A stretch of DNA of 64,000 nucleotides from Pedobacter sp. SL55 (GTDB lineage: Bacteria; Bacteroidota; Bacteroidia; Sphingobacteriales; Sphingobacteriaceae). Below, one piece after another: positions 51,892-61,111 of this stretch. Within the stretch, counting starts at the first letter, position 1; each line of letters starts with the position of its first letter. Location of the stretch: contig NZ_CP113059.1 of NCBI RefSeq assembly GCF_026625705.1, forward strand, positions 4,216,001 through 4,280,000, written 5' to 3'. Below the pieces are notes generated by a model that was given only the letters and a program-made list of their open reading frames with translations, searched no databases and had not been told where the DNA came from. The position numbers and the translations under genes are program-made.

Positions 51892-52738
51892 ATGATTAAC
51901 GAACAGAAGCAAAAAAATCTAGAGAAATACAATGCTATTATTTTAGCAACCCTAGCCTATCTAGAAAAACGTTCTGGCCAAAGCATTATTTATGGTGATA
52001 TTAACCCAATAACCGAGTATTATCAAGAACAGAAAATAAAAACGGAAAAAGATTTCAAAGAACGTAGACTAGACAGACTTAAAAATAGGTTTAAAAGCCT
52101 AACTAAAAGCCTACAAAACTCTATTGACTTAAATTTTTCTACTTATATCAAGGAAAAAACCGGTTATGATATTGATATTTTCGAAGATTTACGAAAACGT
52201 ATTGATATCATTTTTATGCAAAACCAAATTCTCAACCAACAAAATCTTAATGATGTTTCTATAGCTTTCAAATTGTACCAACAGCGTCCAAATAAGGAGA
52301 ATGATATAGAAAGGCTTAATGTACTCCTAGCAAGATATGTTGAGGGTCAATCAATTTCTAAAACGAAATCAAGGATGATAAACAAAGTTGTCAGAAGAAT
52401 TGATGAAGAAACAGTAGAAGTAACTATTTTCGATACAACTGGTACGAAACCTAAAACACTTAGAAGAATATATAGAAATTTCTCCAGATGGAAAACGTCG
52501 TTTACGCACAACGCAGTGGGCTAATAAACATAATTCTGGCACGTACGTATCCGTTGATTTTCCAAACGTTAACGGGCCAGTTTATGGCACAACTGGAATC
52601 CAACCTACTGTTAAAGCATGGTGGAAAGATAATTCAACTATAGTCATAGCAACTAGTAAAGAGTTTCCAGCCTATACAAAACATAAAAAAGTAAGCAGTT
52701 TCGAAGATGTTATCACGATAGAATACGTGCTGCACTAA
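51892..52738 (+). pseudogene. Unrecognised protein, apparently split by a one-base frameshift
   Basis: The first frame runs 51892-52524 (210 codons): a charged, helical, Lys/Asn/Gln-rich protein, ending abruptly in RWKTSFTHNAVG. The +1 frame is open through the region and continues in good coding style as LEEYIEISPDGKRRLRTTQW, then NGPVYGTTG, AWWKDNSTIVIATSKEF and EYVLH, to a stop at 52738. Removing one base near 52445-52460 would give 281 residues. I know no homologue. The C-terminal part has a beta-rich look, unlike the helical start. The last of a fic-led run of small genes. Confidence 0.55.
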
Positions 52739-52748
52739 CACACCTTTT

Positions 52749-52802
52749 TTACAACATTCAAACATTACAACCCAAAAACCTTACAACATTCTTGTAACTT
52801 TG
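52749..52802 (+). promoter_or_regulatory. hscA promoter with 16-bp periodic TTACAAC
   Basis: TTACAAC occurs at 52749, 52765 and 52781, an exact 16-bp period. TAACTTTG (52795-52802) then ends 4 nt before the hscA ATG, suggesting a leaderless message. The repeats could be operator sites or another periodic array. Confidence 0.5.
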
Positions 52803-52806
52803 CCTC

Positions 52807-54666
52807 ATGGCAAAAATATCCATCAATCTGGCAACAGGTTCATTACAAAAAGAAGAAATTATAGTAGGCATTGATTTAGGCACTACCAATAGTTTGGTTG
52901 CTTTTATCAATCCTGAGCAACAGCCGCAGGTAATTAACGATGCTGGAAAAGGCGTTTTAGTGCCATCTGTAGTGCATTTTAATGAACAAGGCGATGCAGA
53001 AGTGGGTAACGAGGCCAAAGCTTACCTAACTACCGACCCATCTAATACCATTTTTTCTGTAAAACGATTATTAGGCCGTTCGTACAAAGACGTTGCTGAG
53101 CACAGCGATATTTTCAGCTATAAAATAATTGATGATGATAGTGATGCCTTAGTGAAAATTAAAGCTGGCGATAAGTTTTACACACCAATTGAACTATCTG
53201 CTGAGATTTTAAAAGAATTAAAAGCTCGTGCCGAGCATGCTTTAAAAACGCCTGTAAACAGAGCAGTAATTACGGTTCCTGCCTATTTTAATGATAGTCA
53301 GCGACAAGCCACTCGCGACGCTGGAAAGTTAGCGGGTTTAGATGTTTTACGTATTGTAAACGAACCTACCGCAGCAAGTTTGGCCTACGGTTTGGGCTTA
53401 GACCCAACGCAGCAAAAAACCATTGCCGTTTACGATTTAGGTGGAGGAACCTTCGATGTTTCCATCCTGCAAATCCAAAATGGCATTTTCGAAGTGTTAA
53501 GTACCAACGGCAACACTTTCTTAGGTGGCGATGATTTTGACCGTGCTATATTCAATTATTGGATAGAAAAAAATCAGCTTGATGCGAAAGAACTAGCAAA
53601 AGACAATGTGTTAACGCAAAGCCTACGTTTACAAGCCGAAGCCGCTAAAAAAGCATTAACCACCCAAAATCTGTACAACGAAAAATTAGGCGAAATTTGG
53701 TGTACGCTAGATAAAGAAACCTTTGAAAGTTTAATTGCAGCTAAAGTGCAAGAAACTATCGAAGCTTGTAAATCGGCCTTAAGAGATGCAGAATTGAGCA
53801 TAGCTGATATTGATGAAGTGGTTTTAGTTGGTGGCTCTACCCGTACCCCGCATGTTAAAAAAGCAGTAAGTGAGTTTTTCGGAAAAACCCCTCAAGATAA
53901 CATCAACCCTGATGAGGTGGTGGCTTTAGGTGCTGCTGTACAGGCAGATATTTTAGCTGGTAATCGGTCGAATATTTTATTGCTAGATGTAACACCTTTA
54001 TCGCTTGGTATCGAAACTATGGGTGGTTTAATGGATGTGATTATCGCTCGTAATAGCAAAGTACCCACCAAAGCTGGTCGCCAATACACCACTTCGGTAG
54101 ATGGACAAGTGAACATGAAGATTTCGGTTTACCAAGGCGAACGTGATTTAGTGAAAGAAAACCGTAAACTGGCAGAGTTCGATTTAAAAGGTATACCAGC
54201 AATGCCTGCAGGTTTACCGAAAGTAGACATCAATTTTTTACTGAACGCTGATGGAATTTTAACCGTACAAGCAATTGAGTTACGCTCTGGCGTAAAGCAG
54301 GAAATTGAGGTAAAACCTAGCTACGGCTTAAGCGACGATGCGGTAGAAAAAATGCTAATTGATAGCATCACCAACGCCAAAAGTGATGTAGAACAACGTA
54401 TGTTGATTGAAGCACGCAGCGAAGGCGAACAATTGGTTTATACTGCAGAGCGATTTATAGCAAAGCACAAAGATTTACTGGAAGCTGCCGAAATTGCCGA
54501 AACTGAAACTTACATCAGTAATTTAAAAACAGCTTTGGGAAGCGGAGATAAAGACGCCATCCTTAAAAAAACCGATGAATTAAACGAGTTTACCCGCCCA
54601 TTTGCCGAGAGAGTAATGGACACCGCTATTGGTCAGGCCATGAAAGGCAAAAAAATAGACGAATAA
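52807..54666 (+). CDS. hscA: Hsp70-type Fe-S chaperone HscA
   Basis: HscA is the dedicated Hsp70 that helps move clusters from IscU to target proteins. The 619-residue protein has the actin-like ATPase domain: [15 protein letters not shown] (residues 19-33), [14 protein letters not shown] and [17 protein letters not shown] substrate domain starting near [13 protein letters not shown] follows. The length and the N-terminal [15 protein letters not shown] extension fit HscA rather than DnaK. A DnaK paralogue cannot be fully excluded; hscB is not adjacent. Confidence 0.88.
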   Translation: MAKISINLATGSLQKEEIIVGIDLGTTNSLVAFINPEQQPQVINDAGKGVLVPSVVHFNEQGDAEVGNEAKAYLTTDPSNTIFSVKRLLGRSYKDVAEHSDIFSYKIIDDDSDALVKIKAGDKFYTPIELSAEILKELKARAEHALKTPVNRAVITVPAYFNDSQRQATRDAGKLAGLDVLRIVNEPTAASLAYGLGLDPTQQKTIAVYDLGGGTFDVSILQIQNGIFEVLSTNGNTFLGGDDFDRAIFNYWIEKNQLDAKELAKDNVLTQSLRLQAEAAKKALTTQNLYNEKLGEIWCTLDKETFESLIAAKVQETIEACKSALRDAELSIADIDEVVLVGGSTRTPHVKKAVSEFFGKTPQDNINPDEVVALGAAVQADILAGNRSNILLLDVTPLSLGIETMGGLMDVIIARNSKVPTKAGRQYTTSVDGQVNMKISVYQGERDLVKENRKLAEFDLKGIPAMPAGLPKVDINFLLNADGILTVQAIELRSGVKQEIEVKPSYGLSDDAVEKMLIDSITNAKSDVEQRMLIEARSEGEQLVYTAERFIAKHKDLLEAAEIAETETYISNLKTALGSGDKDAILKKTDELNEFTRPFAERVMDTAIGQAMKGKKIDE

Positions 54667-54690
54667 TCTCTAAAGCTTTTTAGGATATTG

Positions 54691-54736
54691 AAAGCCTTCT
54701 TCATAGATTTACTTCATGAAGAAGGCTTTTTTTTTT
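54691..54736 (+). terminator. Intrinsic terminator after hscA
   Basis: AAAGCCTTCTTCAT pairs with ATGAAGAAGGCTTT around a short loop, followed by a T-run of about ten. Confidence 0.9.
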
Positions 54737-54813
54737 GAGGCTGGTGTGATGCATTACTCTGAACGGCATTCCTTTAAAAGCTATTTAATCAACTTTAAAA
54801 CCACAGAACAAAC

Positions 54814-55344
54814 ATGCAGCATTTTACCAACGAAACGATAGACCTCAATGCTCTTCCAAAATACGAAGCAACCAAATTCACTAATCCAGATCAAAAATAC
54901 TGGAACATAATGGTTATTAACTTAACACTATTTTTGCTTCTAATTGGCATTGGCCTAGCGCTAATTATCTTTTTTAATGAAGATGCTCAGCATAACTGGA
55001 TGATATGGACAAGCCTGTATCTTGTTCTTGCAACCTCACTCTTTTTAGTATTTAGAGCAAGTTTTAAACGCCGAGGTTTTGCTTTACGAGAAAAAGATGT
55101 GTTGTACAAAAGTGGAATTATTGCCGAAACCACTACCGTTATACCTTTAAACCGTATCCAACATGTGGCATTAAATGAAGGTTTGCTATCGAGAATGTTT
55201 CAGTTGGGCACTTTACACATTTATACTGCTGGTGGCTCTAGCGGAGAAATCCGCATTGCTGGAGTGCCCATTGAGCAAGCGAAAGCTATAAAGGAAGCAT
55301 TGGCACAGAGCCTAGTCGAAATTCGTAAAACCACAGCAGAATAA
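54814..55344 (+). CDS. bPH2/PH-domain membrane protein (YdbS-like)
   Basis: A 176-residue protein with two adjacent membrane helices (about 35-55 and 65-85) and a C-terminal bacterial PH domain: RRGFALREKDVLYKSGIIAETTT, in parts, then IPLNRIQHVALNEGLL and LGTLHIYTAGGSSGEIRI. This is the YdbS pattern. It is followed without a gap by a YdbT-like gene (stop and start overlap by one base), the same pairing as Bacillus ydbST, where the pair affects resistance to a peptide toxin. Confidence 0.88.
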   Translation: MQHFTNETIDLNALPKYEATKFTNPDQKYWNIMVINLTLFLLLIGIGLALIIFFNEDAQHNWMIWTSLYLVLATSLFLVFRASFKRRGFALREKDVLYKSGIIAETTTVIPLNRIQHVALNEGLLSRMFQLGTLHIYTAGGSSGEIRIAGVPIEQAKAIKEALAQSLVEIRKTTAE

Positions 55345-56860
55345 TGTCTTTAGATTTTAGCGAACCACAACGCCAATCGGCAGCTGGAATATTGATTAAT
55401 GGCGCTTATATTGTACAGCGTTTTGTACGTGCCATGTTTATTCCCTTGGTCTTACTTATCTTTAAATCCAACAAAATTGCCTTGTTGTACACGGCGTTAG
55501 GTTTGGTTGCAGTGCTGGTTGTTTCTTTAATTTACGGCTATTTCTACTACCGCAAATTCACTTTTTATCTCGATACCTTAAAGCAAGAATTTGTGATTGA
55601 CAAAGGTGTTTTTGGCAGAAAAAATTTAACTATTCCGGTTGAAAAAATACAACAGGTAAACATTAACCAAGGCTTTTTACAAAAACTGATTGGCGTTTAC
55701 AGCTTACAAGTAGATACGGCTGGCTCTGACAGCAAAGAAGTAAATATTAGCGCTATTAGCGGACAAATTGCATTTGCGTTGAAAGAACATTTGCTAAACG
55801 GCGAAAAAGAAGCAATTTCTGAACAAAATAACGATGAGCTAGCTGCATCCCAGCATTTACAAAAGGAAACCCCATTTATAAAAATAAGTGCTGCCACCTT
55901 ATTAAAAATTGGTCTTACCAGCAACTATGGCCGCAGTATTGCATTGCTCATTACTTTTGGTTATGCTGTTTTTCATAATATTAAAGAATTATTAAAAGCT
56001 TTTGATAATGATAATGGACAAATTGAGGCTGTTTTAAAAAGTGGAATTACCATCATTTCAATTGGGGTATTATTGGCCGCAATTGTTTTAATCTTACTGG
56101 TAACCAATGTAATTAGAACTTTTGTAAAATACTTTGATTTTCAAATCAGCAAACATCAAAAGTCGCTACTCATTTCTTCTGGACTTTTAGCAAAGAAAAA
56201 TACGTTGCTTCATCCAAGTAAAGTACAGCTTACCGAATACAGCCAAAACTATTTCCAGAAAAAAATTGGCCTGTTTAATATGGCTTTAAAGCAAGCTCAT
56301 GCAGGGCAACAACAATCTGAAAAAGAAGTTAGAAGCAATAACATGGAAGTGCCCGGTTGTAGCGCTTCAGAAAAAGATGAGGTTTTAAGAATGATTTTGG
56401 GCAAACTTCCGGCTGAAGGTACACGCTACAAACCTAATTTCCGTTTCATGAATTTACCAGTGTTATTCTGGGTAGTCATTCCCCTAGCGGCTTACTTTCT
56501 TTTTTTCAGTACATACCCGAGATTAGGCCTTTTTACCCTTTAACCATTGGCTATGTTCTGGTTGCCTCGCTAATGATCTACATCTCGTACACTAAACATA
56601 GAATTACGGTTTCCGAAGATTTTATTATAAAACAAAGCGGCATTTGGGATATTTCGCAGGAAATTATAGAGCCTCATAAAATTCAGTCTATAAGTACTTC
56701 TCAATATCCTTGGCATAAATCTTTAGATATTGGTCATGTAACTTTGCATACTGCGGCGGGAAATATTTCATTTAGCTATGGTAATTACACCGAAATTAAA
56801 ATTTTAGTAAATTGGTGGCTTTATCAGGTAGAAAGTAGCCAAAAAGATTGGAGGGATTAA
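55344..56860 (+). pseudogene. bPH2/PH-domain membrane protein (YdbT-like), split by a frameshift in a T-run
   Basis: The first frame (55344-56543) holds two bPH2 repeats: FVIDKGVFGRKNLTIPVEKIQQ, in parts, and LISSGLLAKKNTLLHPSKVQ, with paired membrane helices. It ends at FFSTYPRLGLFTL. The expected third PH repeat, ITVSEDFIIKQSGIWDISQE ... HTAAGNISFSYG, lies in another frame to 56860. Adding one T to the seven Ts at 56500-56506 restores QYIPEIRPFYPLTIGYVLV and a 505-residue protein. A homopolymer site makes a sequencing error likely. Confidence 0.85.
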
Positions 56861-57012
56861 AGACGAAAAATCTTTCGCCCCAATAATCGAATAATAAATA
56901 GTAGGGGCGAATATTTTTCGCCGCAATAATCGAATGATAATTAGTACAGGCGAAGCATTTTTCGCACACAACAATTAAATAATAATAGTACGGGCGAAAC
57001 ATTTTTCGCCCC
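56860..57012. repeat. Four tandem 43-44-bp units with GGGGCGAA...TTCGCCCC hairpins
   Basis: Each unit has a palindrome of the type GGGCGAAAAATxTTTCGCCC followed by AATAATCGAATAATAA-like spacer and GTA. Aligned C bases lie at 56864, 56908, 56951 and 56995. The arms decay in units 1 and 3. The array ends 13 bp before the SRPBCC gene. Confidence 0.75.
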
Positions 57013-57025
57013 AACACAGAACAAT

Positions 57026-57439
57026 ATGGAAAACATCACCATCAAAACAACCATCAACGCCCCAATTGAAAAGGTTTGGCAGTATTTTACCGAAGCCAAA
57101 TACATTATGCAATGGAACAATGCTTCTCCAGATTGGCATACACCCGCAGCAACCAATGACTTAATTGTAGGCGGCAAGTTCTCTTACACCATGGCAGCCA
57201 AAGATGGCAGTTTCAGTTTCGATTTTGAAGGCATTTATGATGATATTCAAGAAAACAAGTACATTGCTTACACCATTGCCGACGGCAGAAAGGTAGAGAT
57301 AATTTTTGAAGCCAATGGCGATACTGTAGAAATTACCGAAACATTTGAAGCTGAAAATCAAAACCCAATAGAAATGCAACGTGGAGGTTGGCAAGCGATT
57401 TTAGATAACTTTAAAAAGCTGGTGGAAAGTGGAAATTAA
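57026..57439 (+). CDS. SRPBCC/AHSA1-family protein
   Basis: A 137-residue helix-grip protein: the start ITIKTTINAPIEKVWQYFTEA (in parts), the WNNASPDWHTP segment, GGKFSYTM and the long C-terminal helix RGGWQAILDNFKKLVES. AHSA1-like proteins hold small hydrophobic ligands or assist chaperones, and no catalytic set is recognisable. It is flanked on both sides by GGGCGAA hairpin repeats and has no operon partner. Confidence 0.88.
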   Translation: MENITIKTTINAPIEKVWQYFTEAKYIMQWNNASPDWHTPAATNDLIVGGKFSYTMAAKDGSFSFDFEGIYDDIQENKYIAYTIADGRKVEIIFEANGDTVEITETFEAENQNPIEMQRGGWQAILDNFKKLVESGN

Positions 57440-57530
57440 GCTCATTCTCCCTCATTTCGACTGGAGCGCAGCTTAAAGGAGAAATCTTTTTCTAATGCTA
57501 AATAAATAGAAAGATAATAAGATTTACGCG

Positions 57531-57654
57531 ACTAAAGCATCATCACTTCTTTAATCTCGCCGTACGGGCGAAAAATCTTTCGCCCCAACCAAGCCTTTTA
57601 TCTATACATAAGGGCGAAAAATGTTTCGCCCCAACTAGCTTTTCGCCCCAACTA
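57531..57654. repeat. 124-bp insert that duplicates the end of the DUF493 gene
   Basis: The 30 bp at 57531-57560 repeat 57655-57684 with only a few differences, and both encode, on the minus strand, GEIK-x-VMML and a stop. Between them sit two intact hairpins CGGGCGAAAAATCTTTCGCC (57565-57586) and GGGCGAAAAATGTTTCGCCC (57612-57632), and a half copy at 57638-57649. Confidence 0.7.
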
Positions 57655-57655
57655 A

Positions 57656-57988
57656 CTAAAGCATCATCACTCCTTTAATCTCTCCTACTTTTTTATAGAT
57701 ATCCACTACAGCATCAGCATCCTGCATCCATTTTTTTACCGTTATAGAAATGTATTTCCCAGTTTTAGATGGTGTTTCGATAAACTCTTCTTCAGGCAAT
57801 ACTTCTCTTAATTCCTTAATTTTATCTACACCACCTGTTAAAATAAATTTGAAGGCATATAAACCTGGAAAAGTCTGTACACTTTCTAACTTCTCTTTAA
57901 AATTAGCGTACATATCAGCATTATTTCCCTCTGGGATATCGTTAAATTCCAAATTGTGGTTTAAATTATTTTCTTCCATAAGCTGCAA
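57656..57988 (-). CDS. DUF493-family protein (YbeD-like)
   Basis: A 110-residue protein with the small alpha-beta DUF493 domain: an acidic start, FPGLYAFKFILTGGVDKIKEL near residue 40, and GKYISITVKKWMQDADAVVDIYKKVGEIKGV toward the end (given in parts). YbeD in E. coli sits beside the lipoate genes and may be regulatory; the job here is unknown. The true stop is TAG at 57656-57658; a near-copy of its last eight codons lies 124 bp further on. Confidence 0.88.
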   Translation of the reverse strand: MQLMEENNLNHNLEFNDIPEGNNADMYANFKEKLESVQTFPGLYAFKFILTGGVDKIKELREVLPEEEFIETPSKTGKYISITVKKWMQDADAVVDIYKKVGEIKGVMML

Positions 57989-58161
57989 TTATCAAATTCT
58001 ATTCCAAGCCTCCCCTAACCCCTTCAAAGGAGGGGAATATCTACTATACTGCCATAAAGTCGCCCACGCGGCTGACATTTATAAATTATCTTTAACCATT
58101 TTCAACAATCAACTGTTTAAACAGTTTACACAATTAACCAACTAATTCCCTAGCAATTTCG

Positions 58162-58169
58162 TATTTTTG
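58162..58169 (+). promoter_or_regulatory. -7 promoter box for the UvrD/PcrA gene
   Basis: TATTTTTG, 25 nt before the TTG start at 58195. Confidence 0.5.
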
Positions 58170-58194
58170 AACCTTTAAAAAAGAGGATAAAGAT

Positions 58195-60489
58195 TTGGAT
58201 TATTTAGCAGGATTAAACCCACAACAACGAGCAGCAGTAGAGAATACCGACGGACCAGTAATGATTGTAGCTGGTGCAGGTTCGGGGAAAACGAGGGTAA
58301 TTACCTATCGTGTGGCACACTTGATACAAAAAGGTATAGATCCGTTCAATATTTTGGTACTGACCTTTACTAACAAAGCCAGTAAAGAGATGCGTGAACG
58401 TATCGAAAAAGTGGTAGGCAACGAAGCTAAAAGCATTTGGATGGGAACTTTCCACTCGGTATTTGCTAAAATCTTACGTGTGGAGGCAGAAAAAATCGGC
58501 TATCCAAGCAATTTCACTATTTACGATACTGACGATTGTAAAAGCTTAATCCGTACGATCCTTAAAGAAATGCAATTAGATGATAAGCTTTACGCAGCCA
58601 ACATTGTCTACAATCGCATTTCGCAAGCAAAAAACAACCTCATTTCTGTTGCCGAATATGTAAACAACCCTACCATCCAAGCAGAAGATATAGGTAACAA
58701 ACGGCCAATGTTGGGGCAAATTTACGAAACATACGCCAAACGTTGCTACAAAGCAGGCGCTATGGATTTCGACGATTTATTGTTTAAAACCAACGTGTTG
58801 CTTAGGAAACACCCAGATGTATTGAACAAATACCAACACAAGTTTAAATACATCATGGTAGATGAGTATCAGGATACCAACCATTCGCAATACACCATTG
58901 TAAAAAAATTGGCGGCAGCACACGAAAACTTATGTGTAGTGGGCGACGATGCGCAAAGTATCTACGCTTTTCGTGGAGCCAATATTCAAAATATCTTAAA
59001 CGTAGAACGCGATTATCCAGATTTGAAAGTTTACAAATTGGAACAAAACTATCGTTCTACGCAAAACATCGTGGAGGTCGCCAATAGTATCATCGCCAAC
59101 AATAAAAATCAGTTGGAGAAAAATGTATTCTCGGCTAACGAGCAAGGCGATAAAATCAAAATATCAAGAGCTTTTACAGATAACGAAGAGGGTAAGTTAG
59201 TAGCAGAAGCCATTGTACAAGAACGTACTGGAAACGGACTAAACTATACCGATTTTGCCATTCTTTACCGTACTAACGCACAAAGTAGGGCTATGGAGGA
59301 GGCTTTGCGCAAGCTAAACGTTCCTTACAAAATTTACGGAGGTTTGTCTTTCTACCAACGTAAGGAAATCAAGGATTTAATTGCTTACTTCCGCTTAACC
59401 TTTAACCCAGCAGATGAAGAAGCATTAAAACGCGTCATCAACTATCCTCGTCGTGGTTTGGGCGATACTACCTTAGATAAAGTATCGGTAGCAGCAAATG
59501 AACACGGCATTACGATGTGGCAAGTCATTTGCAACCCACACCAGTATTTGGGCGGCCGCATCCCTAACCAACTGAATGATTTTTCGATGATGATTAGGGC
59601 ATTTGCCGCTGAGTCCACCAAATTAGATGCTTATGAAACTGCCTTATACATTGCGCAACATTCGGGCATTTTAAAGGAATTGCACAGTGATGATAGCGTA
59701 GAGGGCAGAGCTCGTTACGAAAACATTCAAGAATTACTGGCCGGTATCAAAGAATTTGCCGAACGCGAAGATATTGAAGACCGCAGCTTGGCTATTTTTA
59801 TGCAAGATGTGGCTTTGTTAACTAACGATGATAAAGATAAGGACAAAGATGTAGATACGGTTTCGTTAATGACCATCCACTCGGCTAAAGGCTTAGAGTT
59901 TAAAAATGTATTTGTAGTTGGTTTGGAAGAAAACTTGTTTCCATCGCAAATGTCGTTAACATCGAGAAGTGATCTGGAAGAAGAACGCCGTTTGTTTTAT
60001 GTAGCCATTACCAGGGCAGAAAAAAAACTGACCTTAACTTACGCCACTTCTCGTTACCGTTGGGGTACGCTAACCTCTTGCGAACCAAGCAGGTTTATTA
60101 ATGAAATTAGCCCTAAATATTTAGAATTAGATGCAATTAAGGCTGCTAAACCTAGTTTCAGCAGTGGCGGATTTGACACCGAACGTAAATCGTGGAGTCA
60201 ACAAAGAGAAATGCAACAGAAACCTAGCTCTCAGCAAACTGCTTTCAAACCAAAGCCAAAACCTACTACCTCTATTCTGCCTAAAGCTCACGTACCAACA
60301 GCTGGCTTTACACCAAGCGCAGCAAATGAGTTTCAAATGGGGATGGACGTAGAACACGAAAAATTTGGTTTCGGTAAAATTGTACAACTAGAAGGAAAGT
60401 TACCTGATGTGAAGGCTACGGTATTTTTTCAAGGTTTGGGTAACAAGCAGTTGTTATTAAAGTTTGCGAAGTTGAGGATTGTGAAGTAA
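58195..60489 (+). CDS. UvrD/PcrA-type superfamily I DNA helicase
   Basis: A 3'-5' DNA helicase for nucleotide excision and mismatch repair and for removing RecA. The 764-residue length is normal. Motifs: Q motif LNPQQRAAVENTDGP, Walker A VAGAGSGKTRVITYR, LTFTNKASKEM, Walker B MVDEYQDTNHSQY, GDDAQSIYAFRGA, LEQNYRST, HSAKGLEFKNVFVVGLEE and VAITRAEKKL. The C-terminal 130 residues have the PcrA-style linker and the VEHEKFGFGKIVQLEG RNA-polymerase-binding-like Tudor domain. The start is a TTG (LDYLAGLNP). Confidence 0.93.
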   Translation: MDYLAGLNPQQRAAVENTDGPVMIVAGAGSGKTRVITYRVAHLIQKGIDPFNILVLTFTNKASKEMRERIEKVVGNEAKSIWMGTFHSVFAKILRVEAEKIGYPSNFTIYDTDDCKSLIRTILKEMQLDDKLYAANIVYNRISQAKNNLISVAEYVNNPTIQAEDIGNKRPMLGQIYETYAKRCYKAGAMDFDDLLFKTNVLLRKHPDVLNKYQHKFKYIMVDEYQDTNHSQYTIVKKLAAAHENLCVVGDDAQSIYAFRGANIQNILNVERDYPDLKVYKLEQNYRSTQNIVEVANSIIANNKNQLEKNVFSANEQGDKIKISRAFTDNEEGKLVAEAIVQERTGNGLNYTDFAILYRTNAQSRAMEEALRKLNVPYKIYGGLSFYQRKEIKDLIAYFRLTFNPADEEALKRVINYPRRGLGDTTLDKVSVAANEHGITMWQVICNPHQYLGGRIPNQLNDFSMMIRAFAAESTKLDAYETALYIAQHSGILKELHSDDSVEGRARYENIQELLAGIKEFAEREDIEDRSLAIFMQDVALLTNDDKDKDKDVDTVSLMTIHSAKGLEFKNVFVVGLEENLFPSQMSLTSRSDLEEERRLFYVAITRAEKKLTLTYATSRYRWGTLTSCEPSRFINEISPKYLELDAIKAAKPSFSSGGFDTERKSWSQQREMQQKPSSQQTAFKPKPKPTTSILPKAHVPTAGFTPSAANEFQMGMDVEHEKFGFGKIVQLEGKLPDVKATVFFQGLGNKQLLLKFAKLRIVK

Positions 60490-60531
60490 TTTATAAGTTT
60501 TAGGTTATACGTTTTGCTCGGCAAATTGCTT

Positions 60532-60625
60532 CGTCATTTCGACCGCAGCGAAGCGAGTGGAGAAATCTTTGGACTTAGTATGAAAAAGCAACATTAAAGA
60601 TTTCTCGGCTACGCTCGAAATGACG
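60532..60625. repeat. CGTCATTTCGA...TCGAAATGACG inverted repeat
   Basis: A 94-bp element with imperfect 35-bp arms, including GGAGAAATCTTT versus AAAGATTTCTC and a CGTCATTTCGA end on each side. It sits in the 622-bp gap 60490-61111, which also holds the next two entries. Degraded relatives are seen at about 748-850 and 57450. Confidence 0.75.
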
Positions 60626-60683
60626 AGCGACGTATGGGCATTGCAAAAACGTACAACCTATGACTTATTACCTAAAACTTTTC

Positions 60684-60791
60684 TATATTTGTAGACAACA
60701 AACCATTCCGATGAATTTCATAATTGAAAACATCTTTGGAAGTTTAGGGTTTTCCCTTAGTCTACAACTTCAGTTTTTAGTTATTTCATAA
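60684..60791 (+). other. Promoter-like box and 26-codon frame, possible gene remnant
   Basis: TATATTTG (60684-60691) precedes, by 19 nt, an ATG at 60711 that opens MNFIIENIFGSLGFSLSLQL and stops at 60791. It could be a tiny hydrophobic protein or the cut start of a lost gene. I do not recognise it. Confidence 0.25.
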
Positions 60792-60870
60792 TGATTTGAT
60801 ACAGTTTTTACCTTTTGGTTATTTCAATTTTGCAGGGATTTTGCGATTTGTCTTTAAGCTGACCGTTGTT

Positions 60871-61025
60871 AAATAAACCTGATGGAAGCGGTTATCTTTT
60901 TTGTGTGGTGTCATCCTGAGCCTGTCGAAGGATTTTTGAGTTAATCGCATATGCTTCGATAAACTCAGCATGACAATTGAAAGCAGTTAACGTTAACACA
61001 AAAAATAATAGCGTACAGCAGGGCT
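60871..61025 (+). repeat. Composite repeat copy 5 with nested GTCATCCTGAGC palindrome
   Basis: Ends AAATAAACCTGATGGAAGCGG (here in parts) and TAGCGTACAGCAGGGCT enclose TTTTTTGTG ... CACAAAAAA and the palindrome GTCATCCTGAGCC ... GCATGAC at 60910-60974. The layout repeats that of 23416-23570. Confidence 0.6.
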
Positions 61026-61111
61026 AATTTGCAATGAAAAACTGACATTGGTTTTCAAAAAAACATACTACAGCAACTTTGAAATAACATCAAAATTTTA
61101 ATTTTAAAAAA

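Noticed and set aside
56860..57012. Possible CRISPR array
   Set aside because: The tandem units have a 43-44-bp period with palindromic cores, but the whole unit is repeated including the would-be spacers, and no cas gene is near.
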